A DNA stretch of 64,000 nucleotides from assembly GCF_023701945.1 (NCBI RefSeq), contig NZ_JABAEF010000001.1:62001-126000 (forward strand), given 5' to 3'. Origin of the DNA: Rhizobium sp. CG5. GTDB lineage: Bacteria; Pseudomonadota; Alphaproteobacteria; Rhizobiales; Rhizobiaceae. Within the stretch, counting starts at the first letter, position 1, and each line of letters opens with the position of its first letter. Both the position numbers and the translations under genes were made by a program. Of this stretch, positions 8,857 to 18,256 are shown piece by piece. The notes under the pieces were generated by a model that was not told the DNA's origin, searched no databases, and saw only the letters and a list, made by a program, of their open reading frames with translations.

Positions 8857-9676
8857 CGCCGCGTCCTCCTTTGAGGCTAGATGTGCGTTTCAACAGCCAG
8901 TCGACGACGAGATTGACGCAGACCGCCAGCGCTGCGATGGCGGCGCCGGGCACCAGCGCTGCCGATATGCCGAAGATGATGCCGTCCTTGTTGTCCTTGA
9001 CCATGCCGCCCCAGTCGGCGGCGGGCGGCTGGATGCCGAGGCCGAGGAAGGAGAGGGTCGACAGGAAGAGGATCGAGAAGGCGAAGCGCAGGCCGAATTC
9101 GGCAATCAGCGGCGTCAGCGTGTTGGGCAGGATCTCGCGGAAGATGATCCACAGCTTGCCTTCGCCGCGCAGCTTGGCCGCCTCGACGAATTCCATCACC
9201 GCCACATCAAGCGCCACGGCCCGGCCGAGGCGATAGACGCGGGTGCTGTCGAGTATGGCCATGACGAGGACCAGCACGAAGAGGTTCTGCGGCAGCACGG
9301 ACAGCACCACCAGCGCGAAGATTAGCGTCGGGATCGACATCATCAGGTCGTTGAAGCGTGAGAAGACCTGGTCGATCAGTCCGCGCGACACGGCGGCGGT
9401 GAAGCTGAGCGCAATGCCCAGCGAGAAGGAGATGACGGTGGCGGCGAGCGCGACGGCAAGCGTCGTGCGGGCGCCGTAGATCATCCGCGAGAGGATGTCG
9501 CGGCCGAGATTGTCGGTGCCGAGCGGAAAGGCGCCGCCCATCGGCTCCCAGACGCCGCCGACGATCTCGCGTTCGCCGAACGGCGCGATCCAGGGGGCGA
9601 AGATGGCACAGAAAAAGGCAAGCGCGATGCCGAACAGGCCGATCCAGGCGGACAGGGTCAGGTCTCTCAGTCTCAT
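8849..9676 (-). CDS. Dipeptide-type ABC transporter permease (DppC-like)
   Basis: A 275-residue inner-membrane permease with about six helices. An N-terminal membrane anchor is followed by the OppC-type segment with PLGTDNLGRDILSRMIYGART, the standard family marker. The EAA-loop region is around VEAAKLRGEGKLWIIFREILPN, which contacts the ATPase. It overlaps the upstream permease gene by four bases (ATGA) and the downstream ATPase gene by eight, so the three are translationally coupled. Confidence 0.94.
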   Translation of the reverse strand: MRLRDLTLSAWIGLFGIALAFFCAIFAPWIAPFGEREIVGGVWEPMGGAFPLGTDNLGRDILSRMIYGARTTLAVALAATVISFSLGIALSFTAAVSRGLIDQVFSRFNDLMMSIPTLIFALVVLSVLPQNLFVLVLVMAILDSTRVYRLGRAVALDVAVMEFVEAAKLRGEGKLWIIFREILPNTLTPLIAEFGLRFAFSILFLSTLSFLGLGIQPPAADWGGMVKDNKDGIIFGISAALVPGAAIAALAVCVNLVVDWLLKRTSSLKGGRGDA

Positions 9677-10680
9677 CGCGGATGCCTCAGCCGGGGATTG
9701 GCGACGATGGCGATGATGTCAGCCACCATGTTGAGCAGGATATAGACCGCGGCGAAGATCAGGCCGCAGGCCTGCACCACCGGCATGTCGCGCACGGTCA
9801 CGGCATCGACCATGTACTGGCCCATGCCGGGATAGACGAAGACCACTTCGACCACCACGACGCCGACGACCAGGTAGGCGAGATTGAGGGCGACGACATT
9901 GACGATCGGGGCGATCGCATTGGGGGCGGCATGCTTGACGATGGCGCGGAAGGCGGACAGGCCCTTGAGTTCGGCCGTTTCCATATAGGCCGAGGCCATG
10001 ACCGAGAGAATGGCGGCCCGCGTCATGCGCATCATATGGGCCAGCACGACGAGCACGAGGGTTGCGGTCGGCAGGGCAATGGTCTTCAGGCGCTCGGCAA
10101 GGCCCATGCTGTCATAGACCGTGGCCGGGAAGGTGGCGACGCCCATCTGGACGGCAAAGAACAGGATCAGCAGATAGCCGATGAAGAATTCCGGCAGGGA
10201 GATCGCCGCCAGCGACAGCACGTTGATGATCTTGTCGGGCACGCGCTCGCGAAAGTGCACGGCGACCATGCCGAGCCCGACGGCCAGCGGCACGGAGATT
10301 GCGGCGGCAAACAGCGCCAGGAACAGCGAATTGCCGAGGCGCTTGCCGATCTGTTCGCTGACCGAATTGCGACTGGCCCAGGACGTGCCGAAATCGCCCT
10401 GTAGCGCGTTGCCCAGCCATTCGAAATAGCGGGTGGCGATCGGCCGGTCGAGGCCGAGATCGGCCCGGATATTGGCGACCGCCTGCGGGGTTGCCGACTG
10501 GCCGAGATAGGTGGTGGCGAAATCGCCGGGCAGGGCCTCGACGCCGCCGAAGATCAGCACGGAAACGGCCAGCAGCAACAAAGCGCTGAGGCCGAGGCGC
10601 TGCAGGATGAGGGTGAGCAGCGGATAGCGGGCAAAGAGCGATGGCCGCTCCGGCCCGCCGCTGTCGGCGATGTTCGTCAT
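9673..10680 (-). CDS. Dipeptide-type ABC transporter permease (DppB-like)
   Basis: 335 residues from ATG 10680; an in-frame TTG further upstream has no ribosome site. The protein has the OppB/DppB pattern: an N-terminal helix (LSALLLLAVSVLIFGGVEALPG), a periplasmic loop with LGLDRPIATRYFEWLGNALQGDFG broken by helices, an EAA-like loop near METAELKGLSAFRAIVKHAAPNA, and a C-terminal VVVVEVVFVYPGMGQ segment. It pairs with the DppC-like protein to form the channel. Confidence 0.94.
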   Translation of the reverse strand: MTNIADSGGPERPSLFARYPLLTLILQRLGLSALLLLAVSVLIFGGVEALPGDFATTYLGQSATPQAVANIRADLGLDRPIATRYFEWLGNALQGDFGTSWASRNSVSEQIGKRLGNSLFLALFAAAISVPLAVGLGMVAVHFRERVPDKIINVLSLAAISLPEFFIGYLLILFFAVQMGVATFPATVYDSMGLAERLKTIALPTATLVLVVLAHMMRMTRAAILSVMASAYMETAELKGLSAFRAIVKHAAPNAIAPIVNVVALNLAYLVVGVVVVEVVFVYPGMGQYMVDAVTVRDMPVVQACGLIFAAVYILLNMVADIIAIVANPRLRHPR

Positions 10681-10711
10681 GACATTCGTGCCCCTGGTGA
10701 AACGGCCCAAT

Positions 10712-10743
10712 ACGGGGCCGGAGAGGTCGGTCTCCGGTCCCGT
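10712..10743 (-). other. Intercistronic stem-loop between binding-protein and permease genes
   Basis: A 13-bp stem with one mismatch (10712-10724 against 10731-10743) and a six-base loop lies between the binding-protein stop at 10782 and the permease start at 10680. There is no T run on the minus strand, so it looks like an mRNA-stabilising hairpin rather than a terminator. Such hairpins are known to keep binding-protein transcripts more abundant than permease transcripts. Confidence 0.5.
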
Positions 10744-10781
10744 GCGAAGGTTCGGCGGACGGTGTGCCGTCCGGTTTCAGC

Positions 10782-12371
10782 TCAGGCGTCGAGCCAGACG
10801 CGGGTGGCGACGTAGCCGTTCGACATGTCGTTGCCGATGTCGTGGACGTAGCCCTTGACCGCCTTGGTCGAGGCATTCACGAAATCGTTGAACATCGGCA
10901 GGATCAGGCCGCCTTCGTCGCGCACCATCATCGCCATGTCGCGATACATTTCCTTGCGCTTGGCCTCGTCGAGTTCGGAGCGGGCTTCGAGCAGGATCTT
11001 GTCGAAGTCCGGACGCAGGAAGCGGGTGTCGTTCCAGTCGGCGGTCGACAGGTAGGCGGTCGAATACATCTGGTCCTGGGTCGGACGGCCGCCCCAGTAG
11101 GAGGTCGAAAACGGCTGGACGTTCCAGACATTCGACCAGTAGCCGTCGCCGGGCTCGCGCTTGACCTCGATCTCGATGCCGGCCTTCTTGGCGCTTTCCT
11201 GGTAGAGGACCGCTGCATCGACGGCGCCGGGGAAGGCGACTTCCGAGGTGCGCAGCAGGACGGAGCCGGAATGGCCGGACTTCTTGAAGTGGAAGGCGGC
11301 CTTGTCGGGATCGTAGGCGCGCTGCTCGATGCCTTCGGGGAAGAGCGCATAGGTTTCGTTGATCGGGAAGTCGTTGCCGACCTTGCCGTAGCCGCCGAGG
11401 ATTTTTTCGACCATGGTCTCGCGGTCCATGGCATATTTCAGTGCCAGCCGCAGGTCGACATTGTCGAACGGTGCGGTGTTGCAATGCATGATGAAGACGT
11501 AGTGGCCGCGGCCGGACGTGTTGAGGATCTCCACCGTCGGCGCGCGCTTCAGCAGCGAGACGGTCTTCGGGTCGACGCGGTTGATGAAATGCACCTGGCC
11601 GGACGAGAGGGCGGCGATGCGGGCCGTCGCATCGTTCATGCCGATGATCTCGATCGTGTCGACATAGCCGCGGTCGGTGCGCCAGTCGTTGGGGTTCTTC
11701 TCCAGCGTGGCCCGCACGCCAGGCTCGAAGCTGGTCAGCTTGTAGGGACCGGTGCCGATCGAGGCGAGCACATCGTCATTGCCGCCGTTCGGCTGGATGA
11801 CCAGGTGATAGTCTGTCAGCAGCAGCGGCAGGTCGGCATTGCCTTCGGTGAGCGTCAGGACCAAGTCGCCGCCGCTCGTGCTGATCTCCTTGATGGATTT
11901 CATCACGCCGAGCGCGCCGGATTCGGACTTTTCGTCGGTATGGCGCTTCAGGGTGGCGACGACGTCCTCGACGGTCAGTTCCTTGCCGTCATGGAACTGG
12001 ACGCCCTTGCGGATCTTGAAGGTCCAGGTGGAGGCGTCGGCCGACGGCGCCCAGCTTTCGGCGAGGGCCGGCACGGCAGCGCCGGTCAGCGGGTCGCTTT
12101 CGACCAGCATGTCGCCCCAGCAGCGGCCGAGGCAGAACATGAACTGCGACAGGAATTTCGCCGGGTCCTTGCTGTCGGTCGCCGAGCCACCTTCGAGGCC
12201 GAGCTTCAGATGGCCGCCGCGCTTGGGTTCCTGGGCGGACGCACTTGTGGCATAGAGCGTGCTGGCCGCCGTCAAGGTCAGGCCGGCCGCCATGGCACGT
12301 CCCATGAATTCGCGACGGCTCATGCCGCCTGACGCGACGCGGCGCGTCAGATGTCTGGTGTAATCGGTCAT
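10782..12371 (-). CDS. Dipeptide-type ABC transporter substrate-binding protein, Tat-exported
   Basis: 529 residues of the SBP family 5 (oligopeptide/dipeptide/nickel). The N-terminus carries a twin-arginine signal, MSRREFMGRAMAAG, followed by a hydrophobic stretch and a signal peptidase site around ATSASAQ, so the protein is exported folded to the periplasm. Later features are typical: ALAESWAPSADASTWTFKIR, then VKFHD-like VQFHDGKELTVEDVV and LALKYAMDRETMV. The start has AAGGA seven bases upstream. It is the first gene of the operon. The ligand, peptide or another compound, cannot be told from sequence. Confidence 0.94.
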   Translation of the reverse strand: MTDYTRHLTRRVASGGMSRREFMGRAMAAGLTLTAASTLYATSASAQEPKRGGHLKLGLEGGSATDSKDPAKFLSQFMFCLGRCWGDMLVESDPLTGAAVPALAESWAPSADASTWTFKIRKGVQFHDGKELTVEDVVATLKRHTDEKSESGALGVMKSIKEISTSGGDLVLTLTEGNADLPLLLTDYHLVIQPNGGNDDVLASIGTGPYKLTSFEPGVRATLEKNPNDWRTDRGYVDTIEIIGMNDATARIAALSSGQVHFINRVDPKTVSLLKRAPTVEILNTSGRGHYVFIMHCNTAPFDNVDLRLALKYAMDRETMVEKILGGYGKVGNDFPINETYALFPEGIEQRAYDPDKAAFHFKKSGHSGSVLLRTSEVAFPGAVDAAVLYQESAKKAGIEIEVKREPGDGYWSNVWNVQPFSTSYWGGRPTQDQMYSTAYLSTADWNDTRFLRPDFDKILLEARSELDEAKRKEMYRDMAMMVRDEGGLILPMFNDFVNASTKAVKGYVHDIGNDMSNGYVATRVWLDA

Positions 12372-13030
12372 TCCCTGTTCCTTCTCTGGTTATCTGTCGC
12401 CCGAATTCTTGTTTTGCGTTCGGTGCGTGGTGGCAAATCGATCTGTGGCTGGAATTCCTGTTTTATTCAAAATGTTAATCAAAATTCGTCATCGGCCGTG
12501 TCACAGGCCGATGACGCGTATCCGCTCTCCTTGCCCCGAATGGGCAGGCGGTCTCGTGCGGCACACGAACGCGGTCCGTCCCGGCACTTTCCCTGCGATG
12601 ATAAGACAGATGTGGAGATCCTGTCTGCAGAATTGGGTGTCCTGCAGGCGCATGAGGAGTGCTTTTCCAAAGCCTCCCGACTTGGTTTGTTTGGGGTCGC
12701 TCAACGCAGATGATCTCCTTCGGCAAGTGAACGTGCGCTGCGACGGCATGATAGCCCTCGCATGGAACCCTGCCTGAAATAATGTCTGCTTCCTGCGTTA
12801 TTGCAGTGTTCACAGCGACATAATTTGCCGCTGATACGACGCTGCCATGGACTCCGACAGCAATTGCACGGGGGAGGGGCGCCATTGGCCGGCTGCAATT
12901 GCCTGCCTTGTCGATCGAGGTCGGTTATCGACCGCCGCTCGGATGCACCAGGGGCGGAGGCTCATGACGTGCCAGGGGCCGTCGAGCAGCGGAAAAGGCC
13001 GGCGATGACGGATGGCACCGGATTGGCCTT
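12372..13030. other. 659-base gap with no supported gene
   Basis: The left part holds the promoter region of the dipeptide-type transporter operon and is AT-rich near 12455-12485. A long hairpin lies at 12487-12516. Several reading frames of 60-136 codons exist, for example 12475-12885 on the minus strand, but none has a recognisable motif or consistent codon use, and they overlap each other. A decayed gene is possible. I see no RNA gene. Confidence 0.4.
12475..12516 (-). terminator. Candidate rho-independent terminator (minus strand)
   Basis: An 11-bp perfect stem, CGTCATCGGCC/GGCCGATGACG (12487-12497 and 12506-12516), with an eight-base loop. Read on the minus strand it is followed by AATTTTGATT. 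It would end transcripts coming from the binding-protein genes to the right, although about 515 bases separate it from the nearest stop codon. Confidence 0.4.
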
Positions 13031-13930
13031 TCAATCCTTGGGGATGCTCGGGTTTGAAAAGGCCTGTCGCAATTCCTCCGACATCGGCAGGTGCATGTTG
13101 ATGCCGTTGGGCGGAATGGGCTGGGTGAACCACTTGTCGTAGATGCTGTTGATTTCGCCGCTGCTGTAGATCTGCAGCAGGGCCGCATTCACCGCGTCGA
13201 GGAACTCCGTGTCCTCCCGGCGGACCATCAGACCGTAGGGCTCCGGCCAGCCGAGCGAATCGCTGGACAGGACATAGTCCCCAGGCTGGTCCGAACTGGC
13301 GACCATGGCGGCCAGAAGAATACCGTCCATCACGAAGGCCGAGGCCCGGCCTTCTGTCACCAGCTTGAAGGCGTCCTTGTGGGTTTCCACCGGCATGACG
13401 GCGATATGCAGGCCACGCTCGCGGTTGGCGGTGGCCAACTGACCGATATTGGTGGTGCCCGACGTGGCCACGACCGTATGGCCCGTCAGGTCTGCCATGG
13501 TTCGCAGATTGTTTTTCGTCAGCGACACGAATTTGGTGCCGGTGACGAAGTGGCTATAGGAAAATGCGACGCTTTTTCGACGCTCGGCATTGTTGGTGCT
13601 GGCGACGCATTCGATATCCAGGGCACCGTCGCGCAGCATGGCGACGCGGTTGCGCGGCGTTCGTTCGACATAGTCGATCGCCAGGGCGGCAAGCCCGAGC
13701 CGCTCTTTCAGATGATCCACGACGCGCAGGCAGAGATCCGTCGAGTAGCCGGTGACCGTGCCGTCCGGCAGCTTATAGGAAAAGGGAATGTCCTCGGGGC
13801 TGTAGCCGAGCCGAATGGTGCCGGTCTCGGCGATTTTGGCAAGTGTCGAACTCGGCGCCTGCGCCCATCCTGCCGCCGCAGAAAGGCCAAGCGTCAAGGC
13901 GGTCAAAGCGGATACAACACGTCCTGACAT
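13031..13930 (-). CDS. Amino-acid-type periplasmic binding protein (family 3), second copy
   Basis: 299 residues from the second in-frame ATG (13930), which has GGGAGA six bases ahead; the ATG at 13936 directly abuts that site. A Sec signal peptide (VVSALTALTLGLSAAAGWAQA) is followed by a family-3 solute-binding domain: TIRLGYSPEDIPFSYK, YSTDLCLRVVDHL, then VASTNNAERRKSVAFSYSHF and VVATSGTT. It is close in sequence and layout to the gene directly upstream, from which it is separated by about 40 bases. No permease or ATPase gene is nearby, so it may borrow a transporter elsewhere or act as a sensor partner. Confidence 0.9.
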   Translation of the reverse strand: MSGRVVSALTALTLGLSAAAGWAQAPSSTLAKIAETGTIRLGYSPEDIPFSYKLPDGTVTGYSTDLCLRVVDHLKERLGLAALAIDYVERTPRNRVAMLRDGALDIECVASTNNAERRKSVAFSYSHFVTGTKFVSLTKNNLRTMADLTGHTVVATSGTTNIGQLATANRERGLHIAVMPVETHKDAFKLVTEGRASAFVMDGILLAAMVASSDQPGDYVLSSDSLGWPEPYGLMVRREDTEFLDAVNAALLQIYSSGEINSIYDKWFTQPIPPNGINMHLPMSEELRQAFSNPSIPKD

Positions 13931-13970
13931 TGTCATTCTCCCGTTTCTCTATCGCTTCAGCCTGTCGTTG

Positions 13971-14867
13971 CTATTCCATGTATTCCGTCGGCGCGGCGAA
14001 GGTCTGCTTCAGCCCCTGTGACATCGGCAGGTTCAGGTTCATGCCGTCTGGTGGGATCGGCGAGGTGAACCATCTGGCATAGAGCGTATCGATTTCCGGA
14101 CTGGTGAAGATCTTCTCCAGCGTGGCATTGACGACCGTCTTGAACTCATCGTCGCCATGGCGCAGCAGCAGGCCGTAGGGTTCGAGCTTGCTCAGCAACT
14201 CATCCGACAGCGCGAATTTCGACGGATCGGGCGCCTGGGCGATCATCGCGGCGAGCAGGATGCCGTCCCAGACGAAAGCCGAGGCGCGGCCGCTGGCGAC
14301 GAGTTCGAAGGCTTCGTTGTTGGTCTTGGTCGGCATGACACCGATATTGAGCTGCTTTTCCCGATTGATGGTGTTCAACTGGTCGATATTCACCGTCCCG
14401 GATGCCGCGGCGACCGAACGCCCGGCGAGGTCATCGATCGTCTTGATGTTGTCCTCGCGTCGCGTCATGAACTGGGTGGCGGTGGCAAAATGCGGGTAGG
14501 AGAAGGCGACCACCTTGCGTCTCTCGGCATTGTTGGTGGTTGCCGCGCATTCCACGTCGATCTTGCCGCTCTTGACCAGGACAAAACGGGTGGCCGAAGT
14601 CGCCGCGACATAGTCCGTCTTGAGCGTGTCGAGCTTGAGGTGGGTTTTGATGCCTTCCACGACGCGGTCGCACAGATCCATCGAGAAGCCGATGATCTTG
14701 CCATCCGGCGTCTTGTAGGAAAAGGGCGGTTCCGCCTCGCGATAGCCGAGGGTGACCGTTCCGGTGCGGGCGATTTTCGCCAGCGTGCTTTCCGGCGATT
14801 GCGCCCTGGCGGCGAACGGCAGCAAAAGGGTGGGAAGGATGCACACAGTCAAAGTCAGATTACGCAT
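13971..14867 (-). CDS. Amino-acid-type periplasmic binding protein (family 3), first copy
   Basis: 298 residues, ATG 14867 with GGAGAAG upstream. A Sec signal peptide (LTVCILPTLLLPFAARAQ) precedes a family-3 binding domain: TVTLGYREAEPPFSYK, FSMDLCDRVVEGI, AATTNNAERRKVVAFSYPHF and VAAASGTVNIDQL. The TTNNAERRK motif is shared with its neighbour, which shows a tandem duplication that has since diverged. It lies 89 bases after a GGDEF-EAL gene on the same strand and may be co-transcribed with it. Glutamate/aspartate-type ligands are usual for the family. Confidence 0.9.
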   Translation of the reverse strand: MRNLTLTVCILPTLLLPFAARAQSPESTLAKIARTGTVTLGYREAEPPFSYKTPDGKIIGFSMDLCDRVVEGIKTHLKLDTLKTDYVAATSATRFVLVKSGKIDVECAATTNNAERRKVVAFSYPHFATATQFMTRREDNIKTIDDLAGRSVAAASGTVNIDQLNTINREKQLNIGVMPTKTNNEAFELVASGRASAFVWDGILLAAMIAQAPDPSKFALSDELLSKLEPYGLLLRHGDDEFKTVVNATLEKIFTSPEIDTLYARWFTSPIPPDGMNLNLPMSQGLKQTFAAPTEYME

Positions 14868-14956
14868 TTCGCTTCTCCGATCGTTGCCCGCGCGTGGCGG
14901 ACGGGTATCGTCCTAAAGCCCGCTGCGTGCTGGTGGGTCTCTGTTTCATGGGCACG

Positions 14957-17239
14957 TCATGTCGCATAACCGAGGGCCGAACACGCTTGTCCGTCATCGG
15001 GTCCGCAATCCGTCTCGGCAAAGGGTTTTGGCCGGGCAAAATAATAGCCTTGCGCATTGGTGCAGCCGGCGGCTTTCAAGATCAGCAATTGCTCTTCGGT
15101 CTCGACGCCTTCGGCGGTGACCTCCATGTCCAGTTCGCGGGCCAGATTGGTGATAGCCCCGACAATGGCGCGCGAGGTGGCATGGGTCGGCATGTCGGCG
15201 ACGAAGCCGCGGTCGATCTTGATCTTGCTGAAAGACATGTCGGCAAGGTAGCTGAGCGAGGCATAACCGGTGCCAAAATCATCCAGCACGATCGATATGC
15301 CCATGGCGCGCAGGGTTTCCAGGGCCTGGCGGCTTTCGACGCCGGCCAGCATGACCGACTCGGTGACCTCCAGCTCCAGCCGCGAGGCTGGTAGGCCGGT
15401 GGCCTCCAGGGCGTCGGCCACGGTTTTGATGATCGAGCCGTGGCGAAGCTGGACGGGCGAGAGATTGACGGCCAGCCGGATGCGCGGCGGCCAGGCGACG
15501 GCATCCTCGGTGGCGCGTCGCAGGACCCATTCTCCGAGCGCGACAATCACGCCGGTTTCTTCGGCCAGCGGAATGAAGCGATCGGGCGAGATCAGCCCGA
15601 GTTGCGGATGGCGCCAGCGTACCAGCGCCTCGAAACCGCAGACGGTGTTGCTGGCGATGTTGACGAAGGGTTGGTAGTGAACTTCGAATTCATCGCGCTG
15701 CAGGGCAAATTTCAGATCCATTTCCAGGGCATGCTGGTCCTGCACGACCATATCCATGCCTTCCTCGAAAACGATGGACGTGCCGCGACCGGCCGCCTTG
15801 GCGCGGTAAAGCGCCAGGTCGGCATTCTGCAGCAACTGGCTTGCCGTGGTGCCGTGCTCCGGCGCGCAGGCGATGCCGATGCTGGTGCCGACCACCACTT
15901 CGTGGTCCTCCAGCAGGAAACCGGAGGATATGGTTTCCAGCAGCCGTGCCGCGAGCCCGCGGGCTTCGTGTTCGGCGTCGCGGGCGACCCGCTGAACGAT
16001 GGCGAACTCGTCGCCGCCGAGGCGTGCCGCAAGGTCGCCTGGGCCGAGCACGGTGGTGATGCGCTCCGCCGTCGTGGTCAGGAGCAGGTCGCCGCAGGCA
16101 TGGCCAAGGGTGTCGTTGACGACCTTGAAACGATCGAGATCGAGCAGCAGCACATTGAAACCGGCCGATGTGTCAATGGTTTCCAGGGCCTGGTTGAGCG
16201 TGTTCATCAGCAGCGTGCGGTTGCCGAGGCCGGTCAGCGCGTCGTGATGGGCCATGTGCTCCAGCTTGACGGCCATGTCGCGGATTTCGCGCAATCGGGC
16301 GCGTTCGACCACGGCTTCGCGCAGCGCCTCGATGGCGCGTGCCATGTCGCCGATCTCGTCGCTGCGGCCTTGAAAGGGCGTGACCTTGTCGGTGACTTCG
16401 CTGGCGATCTGCAGCGTCGCCTGGACAAGGGCCGGCACGGGCTTGAACAGCCGCTTGGCCATGAAGGTCGCCAGCCCGCCGGTCAGGGCGAGTATGGCCA
16501 GCAGCATGACCAGCGAGTTGCGAATGAGTTGGTCCTGGGCGCGATTGAGGCTGGAGGCTTTGCCAATGCTGACGGCCACGACACCGAGCAGGTCGCTATC
16601 GGGGCTGATGATCGGCAGAAGGCCGATATAGTGCTTGAGGCCGCCGATCGTCGCAAAACCTGTCGCAAAGCGCCCGAGCGTGCCGGCTTCCGCAAACAGC
16701 GGATCGTCCGGTGCCACGAAGGGCTTGTCCTCAGACGGCATGCCCGAGGAAGCCGCGACATCGATGAACCTGCCGGTTTCGCGATCGTAGCGCAGCAGCC
16801 AGGTGTCGTTCTTGGTCTGGGCGCTGACCAGCGCCAGCACGTCGGTCGGGTTGAAGCCGGTGTAGAGGATGGAATCGTCGTCGCCGATCGGCTGGGTCGT
16901 GACGATGTGTTCGACCTGGCCGCTGCGGTCCGTCTCGATGACGACATAGGTATAGATGTTGCGCAAGGTGGCGCTGGCAATCTGGGTATTGACCCGCGCC
17001 TGGTTGGTCCACTGTTCCTTGGCCGCATCAACGAACATCAGCCAACCGACCAGTGCGCCAACGCTATAGGACAGCATGATGCCGCCCAGAAAGACGATGA
17101 TGATCTTGAACAGCAACGACTTTTTCCAGGCCGTCGCAAGCGTGAAAACGGATGCCCGTCCGACCGACGCGGTTTGGCTTGCACCGAGCGACCTGCCTGG
17201 TGCTACAACGCGGTTTGCTTCGGGCTGTTCATCCATCAT
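14957..17239 (-). CDS. Membrane GGDEF-EAL protein (cyclic-di-GMP turnover)
   Basis: 760 residues from ATG 17239. In order: a transmembrane helix (LLFKIIIVFLGGIMLSYSVG), a periplasmic sensor of about 180 residues, a second helix (LVMLLAILALTGGLATFMAK), a HAMP linker (DEIGDMARAIEALREAV), a GGDEF domain with an intact RLGGDEF motif, and a full EAL domain with FEALVRW, NLSPVQL, EVTESVML, DDFGTGYASL, KIDRGF and EGVETEEQL. Both activities could therefore be functional. The inhibitory RxxD site before GGDEF reads GPGD, so product inhibition there is unlikely. It would switch motile and sessile behaviour in response to a periplasmic signal. Confidence 0.95.
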   Translation of the reverse strand: MMDEQPEANRVVAPGRSLGASQTASVGRASVFTLATAWKKSLLFKIIIVFLGGIMLSYSVGALVGWLMFVDAAKEQWTNQARVNTQIASATLRNIYTYVVIETDRSGQVEHIVTTQPIGDDDSILYTGFNPTDVLALVSAQTKNDTWLLRYDRETGRFIDVAASSGMPSEDKPFVAPDDPLFAEAGTLGRFATGFATIGGLKHYIGLLPIISPDSDLLGVVAVSIGKASSLNRAQDQLIRNSLVMLLAILALTGGLATFMAKRLFKPVPALVQATLQIASEVTDKVTPFQGRSDEIGDMARAIEALREAVVERARLREIRDMAVKLEHMAHHDALTGLGNRTLLMNTLNQALETIDTSAGFNVLLLDLDRFKVVNDTLGHACGDLLLTTTAERITTVLGPGDLAARLGGDEFAIVQRVARDAEHEARGLAARLLETISSGFLLEDHEVVVGTSIGIACAPEHGTTASQLLQNADLALYRAKAAGRGTSIVFEEGMDMVVQDQHALEMDLKFALQRDEFEVHYQPFVNIASNTVCGFEALVRWRHPQLGLISPDRFIPLAEETGVIVALGEWVLRRATEDAVAWPPRIRLAVNLSPVQLRHGSIIKTVADALEATGLPASRLELEVTESVMLAGVESRQALETLRAMGISIVLDDFGTGYASLSYLADMSFSKIKIDRGFVADMPTHATSRAIVGAITNLARELDMEVTAEGVETEEQLLILKAAGCTNAQGYYFARPKPFAETDCGPDDGQACSALGYAT

Positions 17240-17475
17240 CCAGGGTGCGGCCTTCAAAGTCCAACGTGAAATATCGCGCAGAGTATGGGCAGACTGACAT
17301 CAATGCTCACAGTATTGGGTGGCAAGGTTTCCAAATGGTTCGAAACGATGCATCGACCATCAATAATTACCTGTAATAGTTGATGCTTCCTTAAGTTGCA
17401 GTCCCATGAAAACACGGTGCCCAAGACTTTGCGGCCGGACAGGACCAGGGCGATCGGTTGTCCCTGTGGTCGTCT

Positions 17476-18039
17476 TCAGGGTTGCGATATCGCCTTCAGG
17501 CAGGCTTCGAACGCGGTCAGGTCGCTGTAGAGCCGGTCGGGTGCAGCGCGATGGACCATCACGGCGCCGCCGCGACGTTCGACGCCGCCTTGCAGCATGA
17601 GATTGTCGGCCATGTCGAAATTCTCGAGCGACAGGCCGTCGGGGCCACGCTTGCGGCCATCCTCACCCTCCCGCACATCGCCGTTATAATAGGCCAGCAA
17701 GCGCTGGTGATGGTCGTCGGCGACATTGGTGTAGGCGTAGACGCGTTTGCCCTGGGCACACATATAGCCCAGCTCGAAGGCGGTGCCGGTATCGGCCGCC
17801 AGGCCGCGAAACGGCGTGAGATTGGCGATGATGGCGTCTGCCGTGTTCATCATATGCTCGTCGATGGCGCTGATCGCCTGGCCCATGCCGCGCCTGGTGT
17901 CGGAAGGCGGAATTTCCAGGTCGCCCGGGCAGAGCGGCGTGAAGCCATAAGCGCGCGTTAGCGCCGCCTTGGCATCCAGCACCTGGCGGGCGTCGCGCAG
18001 GAAGACTTCGGGGCCGGCAAGGTAGATTTTGAGCGTCAT
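17476..18039 (-). CDS. Nucleoside 2-deoxyribosyltransferase-like protein
   Basis: 187 residues when started at ATG 18039 (MTLKIYLAGPEVF). The fold signatures of the family are present: the N-terminal KIYLAGPEVFLRDA, a central NTADAIIANLTPFRG, and GTAFELGYMCAQGK, whose Glu is the expected nucleophile that holds the deoxyribosyl intermediate. Family members swap bases between deoxynucleosides or hydrolyse modified nucleotides; the protein is cytosolic. A longer start at 18120 would add 27 residues with no conserved sequence. The divergent neighbour is a small hypothetical gene. Confidence 0.87.
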   Translation of the reverse strand: MTLKIYLAGPEVFLRDARQVLDAKAALTRAYGFTPLCPGDLEIPPSDTRRGMGQAISAIDEHMMNTADAIIANLTPFRGLAADTGTAFELGYMCAQGKRVYAYTNVADDHHQRLLAYYNGDVREGEDGRKRGPDGLSLENFDMADNLMLQGGVERRGGAVMVHRAAPDRLYSDLTAFEACLKAISQP

Positions 18040-18256
18040 CGGGAGATCCAGTCGAGGCGGGGTGGGCGGAGCAGCACAGATACCAGCCTGGAGGGCAGAG
18101 AGAACAGGGGGAGCTCCCAAATCCGTTCGATTTCCCCCGTGGGTTCATCGGCCTGTCTCGGTAAGGCCAGCAAGCGAGCCCCGATGCGGTGTCGCAAACA
18201 GCTTGACTTCCAGGTCGAAATCGAACAAAAAGAGAACATAGCAACGTGAATCGGAA

